Assembly (NCBI GenBank): GCA_902728285.1 | Contig: CACVBU010000824.1 | Location: forward strand, 327,307-391,306 | Direction of reading: 5' to 3' | DNA from: Clytia hemisphaerica | Taxonomy: Eukaryota; Cnidaria; Hydrozoa; Leptothecata; Clytiidae | Length of the DNA stretch: 64,000 nucleotides | In this document: in pieces, positions 57,497-64,000 of the stretch | How the letters are laid out: each line of letters opens with the position of its first letter | How positions within the stretch are numbered: the stretch's first letter is position 1 | Position numbers and translations under genes: made by a program | The notes under the pieces: model-generated | The model's database searches: none | Told to the model about the DNA's origin: nothing | What the model saw: the letters and a program-made list of their open reading frames with translations, nothing else

Positions 57497-59291
57497 TCAA
57501 TCGTTTAAGAGAATAATCTCTTCCAGTCTTTGAACTTCTTGAGTAAAAAAATTGGTTAATCGAGGCAAATCCCTCACAATGGTTTTATCACTCATTAAGG
57601 TGACTCTAATCTTTTTGTTGTAACTGAAAACCGATGCTGCCATTCCAACATCACCGTGTAATGGTGGGGTGAATACAATCGACTCTATCGGTGATCCCAA
57701 GATAAAGATCGGTTCGGTAGGTCCAGGGACATTTGATACGATCATAGACGCATGGCGATTGATGGAGTATGTTGAGATTCGGCCGATGAGTTCGGGGAGT
57801 CCCCCGATGACTGAGAAATAGAGGAAGGAGAATAAGTGGGGATGTGAAAGAGTTTTTAGCTTGTTTAAACGTGCTCTTGTGATATCTAATCTTTCGATTG
57901 GATTCTCAACTGAGACCGGGAGACTCAAGAATAATCCTCCTGATTTATTCCCGAGCGGGATTGTGTCAGCGAGTTTTGCGGAACTCGATCTAGCATTGAA
58001 GGTCATAGCGATTGGGAAATCTTGTGGCTTTTTTTGACGAACTTCTGAAAGATAGCGACGGATGGCACCTGCTAAACAAGACATCATGACATCATTGACT
58101 GTCGACTCTAGAATAAAAGAATGAATAGAAAATGTATACATTCGCATCCTAGTTAAATTTGCAAAAGAGCTTCGACAATATAACGCCAAAGACTTAGCCC
58201 ATACCGAGACAACAGCTTCATATGTAACAATCTTATGATCTGAAGGGGGGTGGTCACTGATCCAGTATCAAAAGTATTAAAAGAGTCTAAATTTTCAGAC
58301 TTAGAAAAAATACGCATACCGCCTCATAACGAAAGTGAAAGTAGTTTTTATCCCTACAAGCTGCGCACGGCTCCAAAATTTAGCTAATGGGGCTAAAGAA
58401 AATTTAAAACTAACCTGTCTTAGTCTTGATCCTTCGAACTAAATCCAAACTGATGGGCGGTGTCCAGCTAACTATCTTTTTCACGGGCGGTGTTTTGGCG
58501 CGGAAAGGGTTCTTTATGCGGAAAGAGAACACTAAAACCAACATGGCTAACGGTCCGGTGATAATTCCGGTGATTGCTCTTTTGATTGGATTAGCCATGA
58601 AGTTCGTTTTTCGTGTCGATTTAGAGAAATTGAGAAATTCCGGACGTTTATCAACGAGTCGGGATAATAAACCGACCATTGCGAATCCGTCGCCGATCGT
58701 ATGATGAAATTTAACGAAAATGAGATACGATTTTTTATTTGCTGTTGGGATGATTTTAAACAACCACGGTGAGATATTCCTGGAGATATCTTCCGTCGCA
58801 AGATTTTCGAAGATTTTTTGTTCTTCTGCTTCAGTTCGTGGTGTGGCACCTTTAAACATCTTCATGTGTTGTTTAATGTTGAAACAATCTTCATCTTCCC
58901 AAACGTAGGAAAGATATCGTCTTCTTATTCGCTGTGAAAGTCTCTTATAAGTCTCGTCCAATTCACTTTTACTCTCAAATAATCGGTACAAAACCCATTT
59001 CCGTAATTCGGTAATATTAGGTTCACCTTGTACTCGGATCAACCCAACTATATAATTCCGGTTATTTTCAGTTTCATGTAGAAACGGCACGTCATAAGTA
59101 CTGAAAATGGTGCCAAACCGTTTATATTTGATCAAGCTTGTTTCGAAGAACTTGAAAGTCCGGAAAAGACAAATCACCGGGCCAATCAAGAGAGCGGCAA
59201 CAGACCAAACCAAATAAGCCAAGATACATAAGATAGCATGAATGAGAACGGGCAATCCAGAATCAATGTATTTCAGATATAGCATTGACAT
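57497..59291 (-). CDS. WS/DGAT-type wax ester synthase / diacylglycerol acyltransferase-like protein, 495 residues
   Basis: Enzymes of this family join fatty acyl-CoA to fatty alcohols or diacylglycerol to form storage lipids. Exons 59291-58415 (donor GTTAGT) and 58107-57497 join in phase 1 and close in frame. The start is the ATG at 59291; the frame is open a little further up, but no other Met lies there. Residues 14-45 are strongly hydrophobic (membrane anchor). The catalytic motif HHTIGDG is at 196-202, with both His and Asp-Gly intact. PWLFKIIP precedes it. The second exon is the family's C-terminal domain: STVNDVMMSCLAGAIRRYL, MTFNARSS, LGNKSGGLF and the marker SNVPGP. Length matches the family. 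Whether it makes wax esters or triacylglycerol cannot be told from sequence. Confidence 0.9.
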
Positions 59292-59549
59292 CTTCAAATA
59301 TTTCTTGGATTAATATGCTACCTGAAACAGAACAAATAAATTTCGAAAAAACAAATTATTTTATACAGTGGTCAAAGCAAGATTTTCGTCTGAGACGAAA
59401 ATTGGATTTTACACAATAAATTAGCACATATTTTTGAAACTTTGGTGAAATATAAATTTTACCGTCTGAGACGGTAGAATACTTAACACTGCCTATAGCC
59501 TTCTGCAGATGTATCTTCAATCTCGTTTCTATACATATTCTCGGTTACC

Positions 59550-59811
59550 TAATAGCCGTCTCCCCCCGCTAATTAATCTTTCGAAAATTTTCCACCTAGG
59601 ACATTCTTATTCCACCCCCCCCCCCGCTTATTAATTTTTGGGAAAATGTTTTTGAAAGTTCCCTCTTATTTGTCCTAATTCAGCTGTATTAGCCTCCTTT
59701 TCAAAAGTTTTCCAGCCAGGACATTTTTATTCCAACCCCCCTGCTTATTAAATTTTGAGATTTTTTCCAAAATCCCCCCCCCCCCCGCTTATTCCAATCC
59801 CCCCGGCTATT
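59550..59811. mobile_element. Inverted-repeat element filled with CCCCCCGCTTATTCC phrases
   Basis: TAATAGCCG and CGGCTATTA are inverted ends. The phrase CCCCCCGCTTATT(A/C) recurs about five times inside, and CAGC(C)AGGACATT-type segments twice. TA at both ends fits a TA target duplication. Confidence 0.75.
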
Positions 59812-59980
59812 ATGTACCCGAGAGTAAGTCAGTCAGTCAGTCGCAGTCGACAGTCACATTTAGTCACAATCTTGAGCAAAAAAACGCAACTATTCATATC
59901 TACAAACATGAACCCCTTCAGCATTGTATCAAACCAAGGCCTTTCCTGATTCAAAGCTACCCATATGGATCACCTACTTA

Positions 59981-60080
59981 CAGTTAAGTCTCTCTAATTT
60001 GATACTCATGGGATCAAAAATTTCCCTCGAATTAGAGAAAGATTCGAATAACAAAGATTCCAATTAGAGTGAGTTGACTG
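59981..60080. mobile_element. Pogo/Tigger-like MITE, 100 bp
   Basis: CAGTTAAGTCTCTCTAATTT and CCAATTAGAGTGAGTTGACT are inverted ends with TA on both sides. It lies upstream of the WS/DGAT gene. Confidence 0.8.
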
Positions 60081-60520
60081 TATTTCATATCCATAAAACC
60101 GACGACCCGCATACAACGATATCAAATCAAGAGTGCAGAAGCACTATTCAATCAATATAACAATTTTATGAAACTGTCACCCGTACTGCCAACCTGTGAG
60201 TTTTATATCACCAAAACTATCCACATATATCAAAGTGCATCACTCACCACAGTTAATATGTGTATAAAGTTTCAACTCTTTATATAGAACCCTTGGGTGT
60301 TCTGCTTTTTTAGTCGTAGATCGTACCATTTCATTCCTTTCAATACATTTTGTTGCGTATAGTCCTCAAATAGAAGGGGATAGTGTCACTTTTTTTGTTA
60401 AATAAATATTTTTGATACATGAACGGCCCCCCTTTGAAGTAAGAGAATTTTTTACATGCGATGTGTACTTTTTTGTATTTTTTTTGGTTACAGGAGTATT
60501 ACTGGTTATTAGGAGTATTA

Positions 60521-60760
60521 GACCCGCTGGTACTACAGCGCCACTAGAAATTTAAGCGAAAATTCCGTCCCGAGAAAATACCCTTGAAATTTAGCCCCAC
60601 TGGTAAAATGACTTTGGTTTTATCCCCCCATTTGAAATTCAATGTTTAAAAATTGTACTCCAAAACCATCCCCACTGGAATTTTTTTTAACCGTTGAACA
60701 ATAGAATTTATTCCCCCATTGGGATTTCAATAGGAATTTTTATACCCACCAAGGAAATCT
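60521..60760. mobile_element. CTCACAGACCCACTGGGA MITE, copy 6 (diverged)
   Basis: GACCCGCTGGTACTACAGCG, TTTGAAATTCAATGTTTAAA and CCATCCCCACTGGAATTTTT match copies 2 and 5. Outer ends are worn. Confidence 0.7.
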
Positions 60761-61929
60761 ATTATTTCAGGTGAACTTTGGGAATGACGAAAAGTTTCTA
60801 ATGTCACAGGCCAATCACTGTCACAAAAATATTTATTCATTCAAAAGTCTCTTTCAACTAGGATACCCTTTAAATCAACTTAAACAGTAAGTTAAAATGC
60901 TGCTTTTTACTTTTTTACTGATATTCCAGAAATCAGGTATAAGATTCTAGATGGTGATGTTCCCTAACCAAGGCCAGGGCCTAATCTCATTATTGGCTGG
61001 TAAATGTTTTGTTATATTTACTTGCGTGGATGCGTGAATGGGCATTTTTCGTCGCGTGATTGGCGGAGTGAAAAATAGCATGAACTTGAAAATTCACTTT
61101 CGATTGCGCGTTAAAGTTTATCCTTGCGAATTTCCCTTTTTCCTCAATTTTATACAAATGTATCCGATTTCTGCAGGTTTTAATGATTTTAAGGCTACTC
61201 TGCTTTGTACAATACCCCGTTCCCGTTCAAGTTGTCTGCATGGGATTTATCTCCAGTGGCAATAGATTTTGGTTCTTGTAGCGCGCTCAGAGTTTTTCTC
61301 CCCGAGTCCCCGATGTTCTCAAAATTCGAGTTTGTGTGAATTCTGTAAAGAATTCACGTGAGTGTGTGAATTTTGACTCAGCTCGGAAAGATTGCTTAGA
61401 AACTGTGATCCAGTGGTAACAGAGACAGTTGTGGAGTTGTGCGTGTTCCAGACTCTTTAGAGCTCGATGTAACTTTGTAGCTAGGAAAGATGCAACTGAA
61501 AGTAACTTAGAAAGTAAGTATAATTGTAAAAAGGGTTGTGTAATAAAAAGTATCCAGTTCTAAGAGCACGAACGGGAAATTATTTCCTTATTTTTCTTCT
61601 GCGGTTTACTTTTTGACGGGACATGCGATTTGAATGTTTACATTTCTGATGACGTCATCAAATCTTGTCATTTCACGTTTATAAGTGATGTTTAGTACAT
61701 GGATGGTTTTCTCCAGAGTACACTGGGGAAAATTATTTGCCGAAAGTATAAAATTTTTTACTAAGGTACTAATCAAAGGTCAGTTTTACCGCAAATCTTT
61801 GATCGCTTTCCACTATGTATTCAGATTTTTGCATTTTTCTTGAATATAAAACTAGAGCTAAACGCTGCTAGTTTTTTTCCTGGATAGCCTATTTCCTCCG
61901 TTTCGGATCAACTTTGGTAGTAGGAGTTA

Positions 61930-62200
61930 TAACATTAAGTTTAAAATCCCCAAGGGCCTAGGAATGAAATTCTTGGATGGCAAATAAAGCCGCCGCGTGT
62001 TTTGTTTTCTTCACACAAACACCGGCTTGAAAGTAAAACCCATCGCTAGATTTCGAAAAGTGTGCCGCGTAGAAACAAAGAAGGCGATAGATTTAATCCG
62101 TTATTCTAAATACCGTGACATTTTAAAGGCTTCACTTTTTCTCGCTTGAAAGAGGTTTAAAGATTCCTCTTCGGGTTAAAACTCAACGGTAGCAACCTCA
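61930..62200. repeat. Dispersed repeat (GATTGAAAGTAAAGTCCGTC family), copy 3
   Basis: GGCTTGAAAGTAAAACCCAT, AGATTTCGAAAAGTGTGCCG and GAAACAAAGAAGGCGATAGA follow the order of 47105. Confidence 0.75.
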
Positions 62201-62888
62201 AAGTTTTTTCAATCCTTTTTTTTGTATGCCGTCATCTACCCTTTCTGTGTGGGACTTTCAATTATCCCAAAGATAACAAAAAATAATGACAAAATCCAAG
62301 TTTAATGTAAAACAATATTCTAATGTTGACATTTTTTTTCAACTTGATACAAAATGCCTGCATTGCATCTCTGATTTGTGTAACCTTCCTCTATGTGAGG
62401 TCTTACATTTCAACAAGATATGAAGACATTGTTTGTCGTCTTGTCGTATTTGCGGAGGGATAAATGTTGCGATTGTTTTGAAGTTCGCACATATTGGATT
62501 GTGATTTAAACCGTTACGAAACGCCGAAACGGTTAGAGGAAAACACGCTTTTTTTATAAGAATGGCGTAAATCCATTTCATCATGGATATTCTTAACTTT
62601 TTTGGGAAAATCATCCTAAAATATTCTTACAGCACATTCTTAGGTTAGGATACTAATTCAGACTAGATTTAACATTTATTACATACGTCTCAAACATAAA
62701 ATGGCACTTTTGTAAAATGAGTGAGCCTAACTTGGGGATAATTCATAATTTATAATTGAAAATGCTCTTAAAATGGCATTCTTAGCTTGAGTAGCAAAAT
62801 TCCACGATGGTGATATTCTTTAGCATATTCTTAATTTTTTGGCCATTTTCATCATGGACATTCTTATAAAGTGTATTCTTATACAAAA

Positions 62889-63083
62889 AAAGCGTCTACG
62901 CCTTTTTATAAACTACGTCATGAACATCACTTGCCTCGTATTCAAACAATTGAGACATGAAATTATTTTTTATGAATAGAAACTTAGTTTTAATAAAAAC
63001 CCGCTTAGAGTTAATTACCATGGCAATAACTCTAAAATGAGGCAAACGATGTTCGTGACGTAAATTATGAAAAGGTCTATTCT
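62889..63083. mobile_element. Foldback element with about 40-bp arms
   Basis: TTTTTATAAACTACGTCATG...CATCACTTGCCTC on the left and GAGGCAAACGATGTTCGTGA...TTATGAAAAGG on the right are inverted copies. Confidence 0.8.
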
Positions 63084-64000
63084 CTTGGCTAGGAAAAGTA
63101 CCATATCCGCAGGAATTCTTTCGAAAGAAAAATGATCTCCCAAGGCGTTCCACGTTAAATCACGCAATTCTTTTTCAAGATTCACGCATTCACAAAATCT
63201 TCATGCAAGTGAAAAAGTCCATTTACGCATTCACGCAAACCGCCTAGGGAAGAGTCCCGACAAATTAAAACTTCGCACAATAGCTCATCCTCGCAAGTAA
63301 TATTAACCCGCCTCTCCGAGAAAACAAGCCAATAACTATCATTAAATAACATTTAAACAAAAATTGGGCTTTAACTTCCAAATCATACAACTTGGTATGG
63401 GGGAAGCAAAGTAGACTGAGACAAGTATGTTTAAGTTTTGACATTGAAATATTTGGTCAACCCATAATCAGTTTTGGTGAAAATTAATCCCCCCTGCTAG
63501 TGATAAACTAACATAAACTAGAAAAGGGTTGGCGGCAACCAATATCCGTAGGGCGGGAGGGTGGTAATAACTTTCGACTTGACTCGTACGCCTCTATTTC
63601 GGATCTTGGAAGTGCTTTCAGAGTATAGCCAAAGAACCAAAGAAGAATAGCACTAAAATGACGGGACCAGGTGGACCACGTCGGGCGGAAGCTATTAAAC
63701 TCTAATTTAAACTCTTAAATAAACATTAACCTGGGCTCGAGGTTAAACTTATCACCATATCTCCTGCCATAATACTAAGCCTCATTCTCCGTGCCTGATA
63801 GCAGAAAACGTCCGTTCAAAAAGAAAAATCTCAGGATCTTTTGACCTTCAATGGCACGTTTTAAAACCTCAAAGCAGAAAAAATACCCTTCAAAAATATT
63901 CAATTATGTTTCCGATACATTACAATATTTGATAAAATAATGAAAAAGGATAAAAAAAACCCTTTTAAATCGACGTTAAAACGACCACGTTATTCCAAGG

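Larger units (their letters stand above)
60761..64000. other. Gene-poor end of the window
   Basis: Holds GCGTGA phrases (61025-61085, 63160-63245) and the repeats at 61930-62200 and 62889-63083. TAAGAATA phrases run from about 62580 to 62880. No coding exon with a recognisable domain was found on either strand. Confidence 0.5.

Noticed and set aside
23311-59291. LDAH and WS/DGAT as a neutral-lipid gene cluster
   Set aside because: They are 32 kb apart with two unrelated genes and many repeats between them; shared strand and theme are not enough.

Overview
The window looks like nuclear DNA of an early-branching marine invertebrate, most likely a cnidarian, though I cannot prove this from sequence alone. 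It is AT-rich, its genes are split by GT-AG introns, about five genes are spread over 64 kb, and most of the remainder is short non-autonomous DNA transposons. Serial ShKT modules encoded by phase-1 exons, a metazoan nitric oxide synthase and a WS/DGAT-type acyltransferase fit that guess.

Layout. (1) 18-10260 (+): 3' half of a nitric oxide synthase (reductase part). A 3.4-kb APE-type LINE lies antisense in one intron. (2) 13807-22018 (+): a complete 12-exon gene for a secreted 441-residue protein with five ShKT modules and two short CC modules. (3) 23311-25285 (-): a lipid droplet-associated hydrolase (LDAH-like) with a long disordered N-terminal extension. (4) 34973-42642 (-): a seven-exon gene for a 1,317-residue secreted, disordered, Lys/Glu-rich protein that I do not recognise. 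(5) 50125-54764 (+): a complete four-exon flavin-containing monooxygenase. (6) 57497-59291 (-): a complete two-exon WS/DGAT-like acyltransferase. The reading frames of genes 2 to 6 close exactly across every proposed splice junction.

The genes do not form an operon or a clear pathway. LDAH and WS/DGAT both act on neutral lipids, but they are 32 kb apart with unrelated genes between them, so I do not read this as a cluster.

The space between genes and inside introns is the most unusual part. At least ten families of 80-400 bp inverted-repeat elements recur in the window, often nested in one another. Several are 'phrase-repeat' elements: between their terminal inverted repeats they consist of one short phrase (7-20 bp) repeated many times with irregular spacing. 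One of these (11330-12142) has a clean 8-bp target duplication and an empty site in a paralogous element at about 57206-57220, so such units have moved as whole elements.
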